Assembly (NCBI RefSeq): GCF_004358675.1
Contig: NZ_SMZO01000003.1
Location: forward strand, 1 to 64,000
DNA length: 64,000 nucleotides
Source of the DNA: Meridianimarinicoccus aquatilis
Lineage (GTDB): Bacteria; Pseudomonadota; Alphaproteobacteria; Rhodobacterales; Rhodobacteraceae
Reading direction: 5' to 3'
The position numbers and the translations under genes were made by a program. Shown here one piece after another: positions 18,664-26,786 of the stretch (within the stretch, counting starts at the first letter, position 1; every line of letters begins with the position of its first letter). The notes below the pieces were generated by a model. The model saw nothing but the letters and a program-made list of their open reading frames with translations. It did not search any database and was not told the DNA's origin.

Positions 18664-18692
18664 GCTATAGGGTAAAGTGACCTTGTTGGCAA
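18664..18692 (-). promoter_or_regulatory. Candidate sigma70-type promoter for rpsA
   Basis: On the minus strand, TTGCCA (18692-18687) and TATAGC (18669-18664) are separated by exactly 17 bp. The predicted transcript would start near 18657 and have a leader of about 160 nt before rpsA. The match is by eye to the general housekeeping consensus. Confidence 0.45.
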
Positions 18693-18705
18693 GCCTTGGA
18701 CGCGT

Positions 18706-19308
18706 TTAACCAAGCGCGGCAGTGATGCGGGCGGCGGCGGCACTGACGGCGGCATCGATGTCCATCTGAGAGGTGTCCAGCACCACGGCATCCTGCGCCG
18801 GGCGCAAAGGCGCGGCCGCGCGTTCACGATCCCGGCGGTCACGGGCGCGCAGGTCTTCCAGCACAGCATCACGCGTCAGGCTCGGATCCGCCAATTCGCG
18901 CCAGCGACGATCAGCCCTCACCGTATCGGATGCCGTAACAAAGAGCTTCACTTCCGCCCCCGGACAAATGACCGTGCCGATGTCGCGGCCATCAAGCACA
19001 GCGCCTGTGCCGCGCCGCGCAAAGTCGCGCTGAAACGCCACAAGCGCTTCGCGGACGTCTGCCATAGCGGCGACTCGGCTGGCCGCCTGCCCCGCTTCAG
19101 CCGTACGGAGATCGCCCCTCGCCAAGTCTTCCGGTGTCAGGCTGCTGGCGGCCTCCAACGGCGCCATGCCGGCGGCGACTTTTGCGCCGGTCGCGCGATA
19201 GAGCAGGCCGGTATCCAGGTATTCAAACCCGAAACGGTTTGCGATTGCTCGTGAAATGGTTCCCTTGCCCGCAGCCGCAGGCCCATCGATCGCAACTGTG
19301 AATGCCAT
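18706..19308 (-). CDS. cmk: Cytidylate kinase
   Basis: The enzyme phosphorylates CMP and dCMP. The 200 residues begin with the P-loop [20 protein letters not shown]; then [11 protein letters not shown], the NMP-binding [20 protein letters not shown] and a LID region rich in Arg ([15 protein letters not shown]). Rhodobacteraceae usually carry aroA just upstream of cmk; here a creatininase-family gene ends 50 bp upstream instead. The ATG follows aggggggctgca. Confidence 0.95.
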   Translation of the reverse strand: MAFTVAIDGPAAAGKGTISRAIANRFGFEYLDTGLLYRATGAKVAAGMAPLEAASSLTPEDLARGDLRTAEAGQAASRVAAMADVREALVAFQRDFARRGTGAVLDGRDIGTVICPGAEVKLFVTASDTVRADRRWRELADPSLTRDAVLEDLRARDRRDRERAAAPLRPAQDAVVLDTSQMDIDAAVSAAAARITAALG

Positions 19309-19358
19309 TGCAGCCCCCTGTTTGCAGCGGTCATCCCAAACCGCGCCAAGAAGGGCAA

Positions 19359-20156
19359 TCAGAAATCTGGCCGCACCGGTGCAAGCACACCCAGCGGAGT
19401 GTCCCGCACCTGCCGAAGCAGTGAAATGAAACCGGCCACTTGATGCGCGGCTGTAGCTGCGCCCTTGTCGGCCGTCGCGATGGACGCGTCCCCCACAGTT
19501 CCGACCGGGTTAAGATCAGACGAAATCCAGCCATAGCTCACCGGGCCAATTGGTGAAATCCCACCCGCCTGTGCGCTTGAGCGGTTATCCATCGCGGCCT
19601 TCATATCCACCGTCTGCGGACGGAACGACAGCATCAGCGATGTTTCGACATCGCCGCCATGAATCCCGAAGCGCAGCTCGTCCGCGGTGTACATCCCGGC
19701 AGGGTGGCCAAAGCTGCCCCACTGGCATTTGATCGCCAGCATACCTGCCCGCACGCGTAATTCGCGCGACAGGATCGACACAAGATCAAGGTTTCCACCA
19801 TGGCTGTTCACGATGACGATCTTGCGGATTCCGGCACGCGCCACGGAAAGCCCGATTTCCACCCAGGCCTTCAGCGCGGTCTCGGCCGTCAACGTAAGGG
19901 TGCCCGGAGCGTGAAGATGCTCGTTTGACTTGCCCACCGCCTGCACAGGTAAAATACGGAGATCGAGGTCCGACGGGCACGTCTTGCGAAGCACATCAAG
20001 CATGCCATTCGCAATCAGCGTGTCGGTTCCCACGGGCAGATGTGGGCCATGCTGCTCGATCGCCGCTGTGGGCAGGACTGCGATGACCTTTTCGGGGTCG
20101 AGTCCTTCGAATTCAGTTGTTCGGTAGTCTGCCCAATCAAGCCGTCTCGTCATCAT
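19359..20156 (-). CDS. Creatininase-family amidohydrolase
   Basis: Members hydrolyse cyclic or linear amides with a two-metal centre (creatininase, the formamide hydrolase ArfB, MftE). The 265 residues show [20 protein letters not shown] (metal ligands Glu, His, Asp), [10 protein letters not shown] (about residues 113-122) and [14 protein letters not shown] with the catalytic His-Gly-Gly and Glu. No signal peptide. It is the last gene of the 19.4-27.8 kb operon and its ATG overlaps the stop of the oxygenase gene. The true substrate is unknown; a ring-opening or deformylation step is plausible. Confidence 0.88.
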   Translation of the reverse strand: MMTRRLDWADYRTTEFEGLDPEKVIAVLPTAAIEQHGPHLPVGTDTLIANGMLDVLRKTCPSDLDLRILPVQAVGKSNEHLHAPGTLTLTAETALKAWVEIGLSVARAGIRKIVIVNSHGGNLDLVSILSRELRVRAGMLAIKCQWGSFGHPAGMYTADELRFGIHGGDVETSLMLSFRPQTVDMKAAMDNRSSAQAGGISPIGPVSYGWISSDLNPVGTVGDASIATADKGAATAAHQVAGFISLLRQVRDTPLGVLAPVRPDF

Positions 20157-21070
20157 GTCACCGGTGTCACATAGGTCGCATCAAGACGGCTGCGCAGATA
20201 CTCTGCCCCCGTCACCGGAGGATATTTCGCAGCCCCCGTCCCCGGAAGCGCCGAGATCACCGCATCCGGGTCGGCATCAAGGAAAAACGCCAGAGATCGG
20301 CGCCGATTGGCAGGCGGCACAACCCGGTGCGGCGTGGACACGTAAATGTCGTTGGTCCAGCGCATCAGGCAATCGGCAATGTTCACGACGAACGCACCCG
20401 GCACATGGGGCACATCGATCCAGTCGCCACCGCGCGGGCGCACCTGCAGGCCAGCTTCGCCATCGGTCATCAGCAACGTGATAGACCCGTAATCAGTGTG
20501 CGCCCCGGCCCCAATTTCGCCCTTTGCACCAGACCCCGGCGGATAACTCAGCAACCGCAAAGTCGCCAATGGCGCGCGAAAGCTGGACGCAAAGTGGTCT
20601 TCTTCCAAACCCAGATCACGGGCAAAGGCGCGGTGCATATCGATGCCGAGAGCAAGACAGGCGTCGTAATAGCCGCGCATCGTCTCGGCAAAACCGGGGA
20701 TGTCAGGCCAGCGATTTACAGCTCGGAAAGGCTCTGCGCGCAGGACCCGTGGATCGTCGGCAGCAAGGTCCAACCCGATATTGAACGCCTCTTTGTGGTC
20801 GATGCTATCGCTGGTGTCATCAAGGTTTTCACTGCCCGGCGGGGTCCAGCCCCGGTTGGCACCCCCGTTCAAAATCGACAACGGTTCCTTTGCGGCGGCA
20901 GGCTGCGAAAAGAACGCATCCGCCTTGGTGAACACTGTGTCGATCATGCCCTGCGCGATGCCGTGCCCGGACAGCAGGAAAAAGCCCGTGTCGCGGCAGG
21001 CGTGCCCCAGGTCTTGCGTGAATCCGGCCGGGTCCGTTTCAAATCGGGACCAATCGAGGATCGGGATCAT
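20153..21070 (-). CDS. 2-oxoglutarate/Fe(II)-dependent oxygenase, isopenicillin-N-synthase-like
   Basis: These non-haem iron enzymes hydroxylate, desaturate or demethylate small molecules. The 305 residues have the N-terminal DIOX_N-type region (ACRDTGFFLLSGHGI) and the C-terminal jelly-roll with AHTDYGSITLLMTD (His-x-Asp iron ligands), the distal His in STPHRVVPP and the Arg-x-Ser pair in NRRRSLAFF that binds 2-oxoglutarate. It overlaps both neighbours by 4 bp (ATGA). In this operon it may hydroxylate or N-demethylate the imported substrate; that is inference. Confidence 0.9.
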   Translation of the reverse strand: MIPILDWSRFETDPAGFTQDLGHACRDTGFFLLSGHGIAQGMIDTVFTKADAFFSQPAAAKEPLSILNGGANRGWTPPGSENLDDTSDSIDHKEAFNIGLDLAADDPRVLRAEPFRAVNRWPDIPGFAETMRGYYDACLALGIDMHRAFARDLGLEEDHFASSFRAPLATLRLLSYPPGSGAKGEIGAGAHTDYGSITLLMTDGEAGLQVRPRGGDWIDVPHVPGAFVVNIADCLMRWTNDIYVSTPHRVVPPANRRRSLAFFLDADPDAVISALPGTGAAKYPPVTGAEYLRSRLDATYVTPVT

Positions 21071-21693
21071 GCCGGTTGCTCCTGTTTCTTTTCAGGGCGT
21101 CCTGCAAAAGACCGAACTTTGGCGGCAACCTTTGCAAGATGTGCCTTGCGGCTTTGTGCGGTGGAGCTGTCCATAAGGTAATGCGCCGCAAAGCTTGTCC
21201 GGCACCGCCGCGCACAGATCGCCCGAACCCCGCGCAGGATCGTGCGTTTGCCCGGCGCACCGATCAAAAAGGTCAGCCAACGCGACGCGCCACATGTCGT
21301 GTATACGGCCAGCCCGGTGACGTTGGTCAAACCGGGGCGAATGTCTGAATGAGTCTCGTCTGGCATAAGAAATGCAATGCCCGGAACCATCACACGGTCA
21401 AGCCAGCCCTTCAGCCGGGCCGGAAGCCCGTACCACCACGTCGGATAAACAAAGACGAGCGTGTCACACCATTTCAAGGCATCCACATGAGACTGAACCG
21501 GGGTGCAATTCACGGCTTCGTCCTCATAGGCGGCCAATTCTTGTGCACTCAAACAAGGATCGAACGGTTCAGCGTACAGGTCGATAATCCGAACTTCGGC
21601 GCCCGCATTCTCCAGGTTTTCAACGACCGTATTGCGCACAGCGGCTGTGAAGCTTTCGGGGTTGGGATGGCAATAAATCAACAAGGCGCGCAT
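21067..21693 (-). CDS. NAD(P)H-dependent flavoreductase, NQO1/flavodoxin-2 fold (first paralogue)
   Basis: The 208 residues follow the flavodoxin-like quinone reductase family: ALLIYCHPNPESFTAAVRN (flavin phosphate loop), VFVYPTWWYGLPARLKGWLDRV (the conserved isoalloxazine-contacting stretch) and YTTCGASRW. It would transfer hydride from NAD(P)H to a quinone or other acceptor. The C-terminal tail is basic (RPEKKQEQPA). It lies 3 bp after its paralogue and overlaps the oxygenase gene by 4 bp. Whether the pair forms a heterodimer is unknown. Confidence 0.85.
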   Translation of the reverse strand: MRALLIYCHPNPESFTAAVRNTVVENLENAGAEVRIIDLYAEPFDPCLSAQELAAYEDEAVNCTPVQSHVDALKWCDTLVFVYPTWWYGLPARLKGWLDRVMVPGIAFLMPDETHSDIRPGLTNVTGLAVYTTCGASRWLTFLIGAPGKRTILRGVRAICARRCRTSFAAHYLMDSSTAQSRKAHLAKVAAKVRSFAGRPEKKQEQPA

Positions 21694-21696
21694 CGT

Positions 21697-22275
21697 TTAA
21701 AGTACCTTCATTTCGCGTTCTACACGGGCCCGAAAAGCGGCCCGTTTGGCGTCGTCGGCGCGGTTCATATCATACAGCGCCAGATACCTCATGCGGTCGG
21801 GGCGGCACACGTGCCACACCGCGCGCGTGACGCAGCGCCGAGGTGGGTCCCCTACCAACAGGGCACGGGTGCGCGCACCGCCATAGGTGGTCACAGCCGC
21901 CAGTTTGCGAATCTGAGTCAGGTTCGGCTTTACCTTGCCGTCTTCCAGCCGAAAGGACACGTCCGGCAGAAACACCCGATCCAGAAACCCCTTCAGGATC
22001 GCTGGATAGCCAAAGTTCCAGACCGGAAAGACCATGATCAAAGCCTCCGCGGCACGCACCCTGTCGACATAGTCCTGAACCGGCGCAGTATTTCCCGGGT
22101 CGTGGTAGCCGCGCCGTTCGGCTTCGGACAAGACCGGATTGAAACCCTCGGCGTTCAGGTCGCAATCATCCACTTCCCATCCGCGGTTTTTCAAGGTGTT
22201 CACCACGGTGTCGTGCAAAGCCGCCGAAAAGCTTTCGGGACACGGATGGGCAAAAAGAACCAGTGCCCGTGTCAT
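21697..22275 (-). CDS. NAD(P)H-dependent flavoreductase, NQO1/flavodoxin-2 fold (second paralogue)
   Basis: This 192-residue relative of the next gene has ALVLFAHPCPESFSAALHD, MVFPVWNFGYPAILKGFLDRVF and TTYGGARTRALLVGDPP. Its C-terminal half differs more, suggesting division of labour after duplication. Its start codon overlaps the stop of a 44-codon open frame by 4 bp. Two such reductases beside a VAO-type oxidase and an oxygenase imply redox steps in the pathway, or protection from a quinone or nitro product. Confidence 0.85.
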   Translation of the reverse strand: MTRALVLFAHPCPESFSAALHDTVVNTLKNRGWEVDDCDLNAEGFNPVLSEAERRGYHDPGNTAPVQDYVDRVRAAEALIMVFPVWNFGYPAILKGFLDRVFLPDVSFRLEDGKVKPNLTQIRKLAAVTTYGGARTRALLVGDPPRRCVTRAVWHVCRPDRMRYLALYDMNRADDAKRAAFRARVEREMKVL

Positions 22276-22406
22276 AGCTCAAGCTTTCGCGCGTCCGCGC
22301 AGATCGCACCTAGCGACGGCACGCCCAACAGGCCGCGCGTCCCGAACCGGAATGCGGAAGGCTCAGGGCTTTCGGTGAACCAACTGCAACATCTCTGCCA
22401 AATCAT
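22272..22406 (-). CDS. Possible small protein, 44 residues, translationally coupled
   Basis: The frame starts at ATG 22406 behind gagggggcgtga and ends at a TGA that overlaps the next gene's ATG (ATGA), the same coupling used elsewhere in this operon. The second half (SAFRFGTRGLLGVPSLGAIC then ADARKLEL) looks protein-like. The first half (MIWQRCCSWF) has odd composition. A GTG two codons earlier in another frame reads NDLAEMLQLVHRKP before a stop, so this may be a once-longer gene broken by a one-base shift. Family not recognised. Confidence 0.42.
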   Translation of the reverse strand: MIWQRCCSWFTESPEPSAFRFGTRGLLGVPSLGAICADARKLEL

Positions 22407-22416
22407 TCACGCCCCC

Positions 22417-23817
22417 TCAGTCTGCGGCCTGCAGTTTTGGATAGGCATACATCCGGTCATATCCCCAGTCCGGATCATCCCACGAGATCATTTTGCCCGG
22501 GTTGAGCAGCCCCTTGGGATCGCTTTCCTTTTTGAACCGCAACTGACGATCATCCACCGTCTGCCGCCCGCCTTCTTCCAACGTATAGCGATGTGGGTTG
22601 AAGATCATCGCCCCCGCCTCTTCGTGCAGGCGGATGATTTCTTCCAGGCGTTCTTCGGTGGTAAATTTCACAAGGCTCAGCCCCGCGAACATGACTTTCC
22701 CGTTTTCCTTCAAAACCTCAAGGTGCTGCAATACCTCGGGCGAGAACATCTCGCGAAGTTTCTCAACAAGCCCCAGATGCTCGGGAAATCCATAACGGAC
22801 CTGAAGGTAAGTGATGCTTGGGTCCACTTTGAGCGCGCGCAAAGTAGTGTGGTTCCAGCCATACTCAAATACTGCGCCGGGCGTCCGTTCCCACGTGCTG
22901 GAATCGGATCGATAAATCACATCGGCTTGCGGACGTCGCTGCACAAAGGTGTCGAACCCATCCATCGAATGCGGCGCCACCATAAGCCCGACCAGCGTTT
23001 TGTCCGCCGTCACATAGGGGCGCACCCGCTGGAAATAGTCGTGCGCGACCGGCGCTTCATAGACGCTGGCCAACTTGATCAGAATACCGTCCTGATTGGC
23101 CAGTTCTTCGGCAAATGTTGCAGCCCCCATGAAATCGTCAAAGGCAACAAACATCTCCACCCAGTCATAGGCTGGCGCGAGCGGCACCTCGATTTCGGTG
23201 ATGATGCCATTGGTGCCATAAGCATGACTGACGCGCGCCAACTCTTCGCCGCGAAAGTTCAACACGCGCGGCTCTTCTTCCATCGTGACGACCCGCAGGC
23301 GAATGATGTTCCCAAGGTCGCGCAACGAGCCCCATGTGCAAGACCCGACACCGCCAGAACCACCTGCAATGAATCCCCCGATCGAGGCCGTCGCCCACGT
23401 GGACGAGAACATCCGCAGTTCCTGCCCGCTGTCGGCCCGGCACGCCGCGTCAAGATCCTTGAGCAAGCAGCCCGGCTCCACGATCACGCGGCCGGGTTGA
23501 ATTTCCTTCACGGCATTCATGTGATGCAGATGCATGACGCACCCGCCCGCCAGCGGCATAGCCTGCCCGTAATTGCCCGTGCCTGCCCCGCGCGTGGTAA
23601 CAGGCACATTGTGGGCATAGCAGGTTTTAAGCACCTCGATCACTTCGGCTTCGGACCGAGGGGATACAACAAAATCGGCAACGACATGGTCAAGCCGGTC
23701 TTTCAGAACCGGCGAGTACCAGAAGAAATCGCGCGACTTCGCTTTTATCGCGCTATCTTTTTCTTCGATATCAAGATGCGACAAGGCAGCCTTGGCTGCA
23801 GCGATATTGGGGGTCAT
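22417..23817 (-). CDS. FAD-linked oxidoreductase of the VAO/GlcD family
   Basis: The 466 residues have an N-terminal PCMH-type FAD domain (DFVVSPRSEAEVIEVLKTC, TTRGAGTGNYGQAMPLAGG, SIGGFIAGGSGGVGS). The C-terminal cap ends in DPKGLLNPGKMISW, the typical closing motif. Relatives oxidise 2-hydroxy acids, alcohols or amines using oxygen, quinone or cytochrome. No Fe-S motif and no signal peptide were seen. Its ATG overlaps the amidohydrolase stop by 4 bp. Substrate unknown. Confidence 0.88.
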   Translation of the reverse strand: MTPNIAAAKAALSHLDIEEKDSAIKAKSRDFFWYSPVLKDRLDHVVADFVVSPRSEAEVIEVLKTCYAHNVPVTTRGAGTGNYGQAMPLAGGCVMHLHHMNAVKEIQPGRVIVEPGCLLKDLDAACRADSGQELRMFSSTWATASIGGFIAGGSGGVGSCTWGSLRDLGNIIRLRVVTMEEEPRVLNFRGEELARVSHAYGTNGIITEIEVPLAPAYDWVEMFVAFDDFMGAATFAEELANQDGILIKLASVYEAPVAHDYFQRVRPYVTADKTLVGLMVAPHSMDGFDTFVQRRPQADVIYRSDSSTWERTPGAVFEYGWNHTTLRALKVDPSITYLQVRYGFPEHLGLVEKLREMFSPEVLQHLEVLKENGKVMFAGLSLVKFTTEERLEEIIRLHEEAGAMIFNPHRYTLEEGGRQTVDDRQLRFKKESDPKGLLNPGKMISWDDPDWGYDRMYAYPKLQAAD

Positions 23818-25076
23818 TCGGTCCTCATCAGAGTATCCAGTTCAGCATAATCCGGCAGCGTCCGGTCGATCGCGCGCCCGTCGCGCAACACAATCCGGTT
23901 AGATTGCGGGCGGGCAAAAAACTCGGTCCAGCTGCGCGCACGGCAGATGACAAGATCGGCAGGCGCGCCAGGCACCAAGGCAGGAGCATCAAATCCGCAG
24001 GCACTTGCCGGATTTGAGGTAAACGCGGTCACCCAATCCGTTTCGCAGTGGTCCAGATGACCGATGCGGGTCGCCTCGCGCATCACTTCGATCATGTCCA
24101 TGTCGCCATAGGCGTAGAACGGGTCCCGCGTGTTGTCGCTGGCAAAGCTCACATTGATGCCGCGTGCCTTGGCCTCGTGCACCAGCGTGATCCCCCGCCC
24201 GCGCGGCGTGCGCCCGGCGGTCCGGTCCTGAAGATACAGATTGCACATCGGCAGCGACACAATGTTCAGACCCGCCTTTGCGACCAGATCCAAAGTATCC
24301 AGCGCGCGCGCTTCCAGTTGTGTCGAAAGCGAGCACAAATGCCCAACGACGACGGGCGCATCAAAGCCTGTCTCCAGAACGGTTTCGGCGATGACGCGCA
24401 GCGTTTCACTGCCGGGGTCCATCGTCTCGTCCACATGGAAATCTGCGGCCAATCCGCGGTCCGCCGCCATATTGAAAAAGCCTAAAAGCCGCTCTTTCAA
24501 ATCCGGCACGGGATAGGTGACCATGCCAAGTACACCGCCGGTCGCCGCCACGGTGTCGGCAATCTGCGCAAACTCACCACCCGTTTCGAACCCCTCACAC
24601 GACGCCAAACTAACCGCCTGCAGGTCAATGCGGCCGGCCCATTTTTCTCGCATCTCGGCAAAGACGGGCCAGCTTCTTTCGTATTGGCCGTTCATGGAAT
24701 CCAAATGCGTTCTGACCCGGCTGGTGCCGTGGGCAAATGCGCAGCGCAGGGAAAAATCCATTCGTGCCCGCACATCATCTGGCGACCAGTTCGCATGATC
24801 GGCCCGAACCGTGTTCAAGGCCCCCATGAACGTTCCGTCAGGGTTTGGGGCGCGCCCCCATATATGCCCTTTATCCAAATGGGTATGCATGTCCGTGAAA
24901 CAGGGCAATACCATAGCCCCGTTCATGTCTACGGCGACGCCCTGCGCCGGGCCGATCTTGCCGTCCACAATGGACAATTCCGTCCGGATCAGATCCCCTT
25001 CCTGCCCCAAAAGGCAGGCCGGTACAGTGACATTGGACAGGGTGTAGTCGCCGCTGGGCAAGGCGCGGAAATCCAT
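23814..25076 (-). CDS. Amidohydrolase of the cytosine-deaminase type
   Basis: This 420-residue metal-dependent hydrolase resembles CodA and related ring deaminases. It shows LPCFTDMHTHLDKGHIWG (HxH metal ligands, about residues 57-74), DFHVDETMDP, VVGHLCSLS and FASDNTRDPFY with the final Asp. Start is ATG 25076, whose A is also the last base of the permease stop (TGATG); an upstream TTG at 25079 is less likely. Location next to an importer suggests it acts on the imported ring compound, removing an amino group or opening the ring. Confidence 0.86.
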   Translation of the reverse strand: MDFRALPSGDYTLSNVTVPACLLGQEGDLIRTELSIVDGKIGPAQGVAVDMNGAMVLPCFTDMHTHLDKGHIWGRAPNPDGTFMGALNTVRADHANWSPDDVRARMDFSLRCAFAHGTSRVRTHLDSMNGQYERSWPVFAEMREKWAGRIDLQAVSLASCEGFETGGEFAQIADTVAATGGVLGMVTYPVPDLKERLLGFFNMAADRGLAADFHVDETMDPGSETLRVIAETVLETGFDAPVVVGHLCSLSTQLEARALDTLDLVAKAGLNIVSLPMCNLYLQDRTAGRTPRGRGITLVHEAKARGINVSFASDNTRDPFYAYGDMDMIEVMREATRIGHLDHCETDWVTAFTSNPASACGFDAPALVPGAPADLVICRARSWTEFFARPQSNRIVLRDGRAIDRTLPDYAELDTLMRTE

Positions 25077-25948
25077 CAATTCTCTCTTTTCAATGCGCTT
25101 TCATGCCACTTGCGCAACAGCAAATGAGACAGAAGCGACAGGGCCGCGAAGATGAAAACACCCATCGCGGCGATCATGGACAGGGCGGCGAACATCCGGG
25201 CGATGTTCAGCCGGTAACCGGCCTCTTGAATACGCGCTGCAAGCCCCGCGCCGACACCGCCAGTGCCGGCCACAAGCTCGGCCACGACAGCGCCGATAAG
25301 ACTCAGACCGCCCGCGATTTTCAACCCACCCAGGAAATAAGGCAGCGCCGAAGGCAGTTGCAGCATCCACAGCTTTTGCCACCGGCTAGCCCCATAGATT
25401 CTGAACAGATCACGCAGGTTGTGATCGACCGAATTCAAACCAAGCGTTGTTGAACTTAGAACAGGAAAGAAAGCCACGATCCACGCACACAGCAGCATGC
25501 CAGCCGTTTTGCTTTCCACATAGATGAAAATCAGCGGCGCGATGGAAACGACAGGCGTGACCTGCAAAATGACAGCATAGGGGTAAAGTGACAGCTCAAC
25601 CATCTTGGATTGATTGAACAGAATCGCAAGCCCCGCGCCGCCAATCACCGCAAGCGCCAGCGCCATCAATGTAATACGCCCCGTCAGCAGCGCCGCATCA
25701 AACAGGATGTCCCAATCGCCGGTCAGGCTGGCCCAGACCCGGTCCGGGCCGGGCAGGATGTAGTGGGGGATTTCGTTCCAGACAACGATCCGGTCCCACA
25801 GCCACAATGTTGCCAGCAACATGACGGCTGGCAAAACCCAGCGGGCAATGCGCTCTCGCCGCATTCGGGCCTGACGGCGCGCTTCGTCTGCGTCGACCGC
25901 CCCAGCGCCCGGCATCTTTTCTGGTGCGAGTTGATCTGTCAGGCTCAT
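25076..25948 (-). CDS. ABC transporter permease, NitT/TauT (SsuC) type
   Basis: The 290-residue inner-membrane subunit has about six spans starting near residue 36 (WVLPAVMLLATLWLWDRIVV). The EAA loop in the form LPSALPYFLGGLKIAGGLSL (about residues 200-220) couples it to the ATPase. Family members import nitrate, taurine, sulfonates or pyrimidine precursors. It overlaps the ATPase gene by 4 bp and the amidohydrolase gene by 1 bp. Confidence 0.9.
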   Translation of the reverse strand: MSLTDQLAPEKMPGAGAVDADEARRQARMRRERIARWVLPAVMLLATLWLWDRIVVWNEIPHYILPGPDRVWASLTGDWDILFDAALLTGRITLMALALAVIGGAGLAILFNQSKMVELSLYPYAVILQVTPVVSIAPLIFIYVESKTAGMLLCAWIVAFFPVLSSTTLGLNSVDHNLRDLFRIYGASRWQKLWMLQLPSALPYFLGGLKIAGGLSLIGAVVAELVAGTGGVGAGLAARIQEAGYRLNIARMFAALSMIAAMGVFIFAALSLLSHLLLRKWHESALKREN

Positions 25949-26721
25949 GCCGCCTCCATCGCTGAATGCAGCGCGTCAGACGCGGCGCGGCAATGGGCGG
26001 CGTAATCGGCGGATGTGCGAAACTCTTCCGTCCGGGGATAGGGCGCGTCCACGGTCACTTCACGCACCACGCGGCCCGGCCGTGCGGCCATGACCACGAT
26101 CCGGTCTGACAGGAACACACTTTCAAACACCGAATGGGTGACGAAAACCACCGTACAGCCAATCTTCTCTTTCAACGCCAAGAGATCGTTGTTCAGCTTG
26201 AAGCGGGTAATTTCATCCAGAGCGGCGAACGGCTCATCCATCAAAATCAGTCGCGGGCTTGTCACCATCGCCCGCGCAATCGACACGCGCATTTTCATGC
26301 CGCCCGACAACTCGCGTGGATACGATTTCTGGAATTTTTCAAGCCCCACGAGGCGCAGTGCTTCCAGCACCTCATCTTTGACGGAATTATAAGTTTTGCC
26401 GCGCAGGCGGAACGGCAAAAACACATTGTCCGCCACGGTCGCCCAAGGCATCAGCGTCGGCTCTTGAAAGACCACGCCCAAGTCACCGGCTTTTTGCCCG
26501 CTGGGCCAATCAATCTTGCCGGCGGTCGGCTGGGTCAAACCCGCCATGATCCGCAGCGCCGTGGACTTGCCGCAGCCCGACGGCCCCAGAAGCGAGATGA
26601 AATCACCCGCATTCACAGCCAGCGACATTTCATCCAGCGCCACAACGCCGCCTGCAAATGTCTTGTTGATACCCGCCAACTCCATCACGGGAGGGCGTTC
26701 GGAGAGGGGCACGAGGGGCAT
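25945..26721 (-). CDS. ABC transporter ATP-binding protein, NitT/TauT type
   Basis: The 258-residue ATPase shows Walker A LLGPSGCGKSTALRIM, Q-loop VVFQEPTLMPW, signature LSGGMKMRVSIARAM, Walker B LILMDEPFAALDE and the switch His in VFVTHSVFE. ATG 26721 follows gaaaggccaac; an upstream in-frame GTG (26754) is less likely. It powers the importer formed with the permease (ATGA overlap) and the substrate-binding protein encoded 65 bp upstream. Confidence 0.93.
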   Translation of the reverse strand: MPLVPLSERPPVMELAGINKTFAGGVVALDEMSLAVNAGDFISLLGPSGCGKSTALRIMAGLTQPTAGKIDWPSGQKAGDLGVVFQEPTLMPWATVADNVFLPFRLRGKTYNSVKDEVLEALRLVGLEKFQKSYPRELSGGMKMRVSIARAMVTSPRLILMDEPFAALDEITRFKLNNDLLALKEKIGCTVVFVTHSVFESVFLSDRIVVMAARPGRVVREVTVDAPYPRTEEFRTSADYAAHCRAASDALHSAMEAA

Positions 26722-26786
26722 GTTGGCCTTTCGTCGAATTGGGTTCGGGGGCACGAGGCCCCCAACTCTTCGATGTTGCGACTGGA

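Noticed and set aside
21349-23850. 833-codon plus-strand open frame
   Set aside because: It covers the opposite strand of three well-supported genes, has no ribosome site or domain, and reflects high-GC antisense frames.
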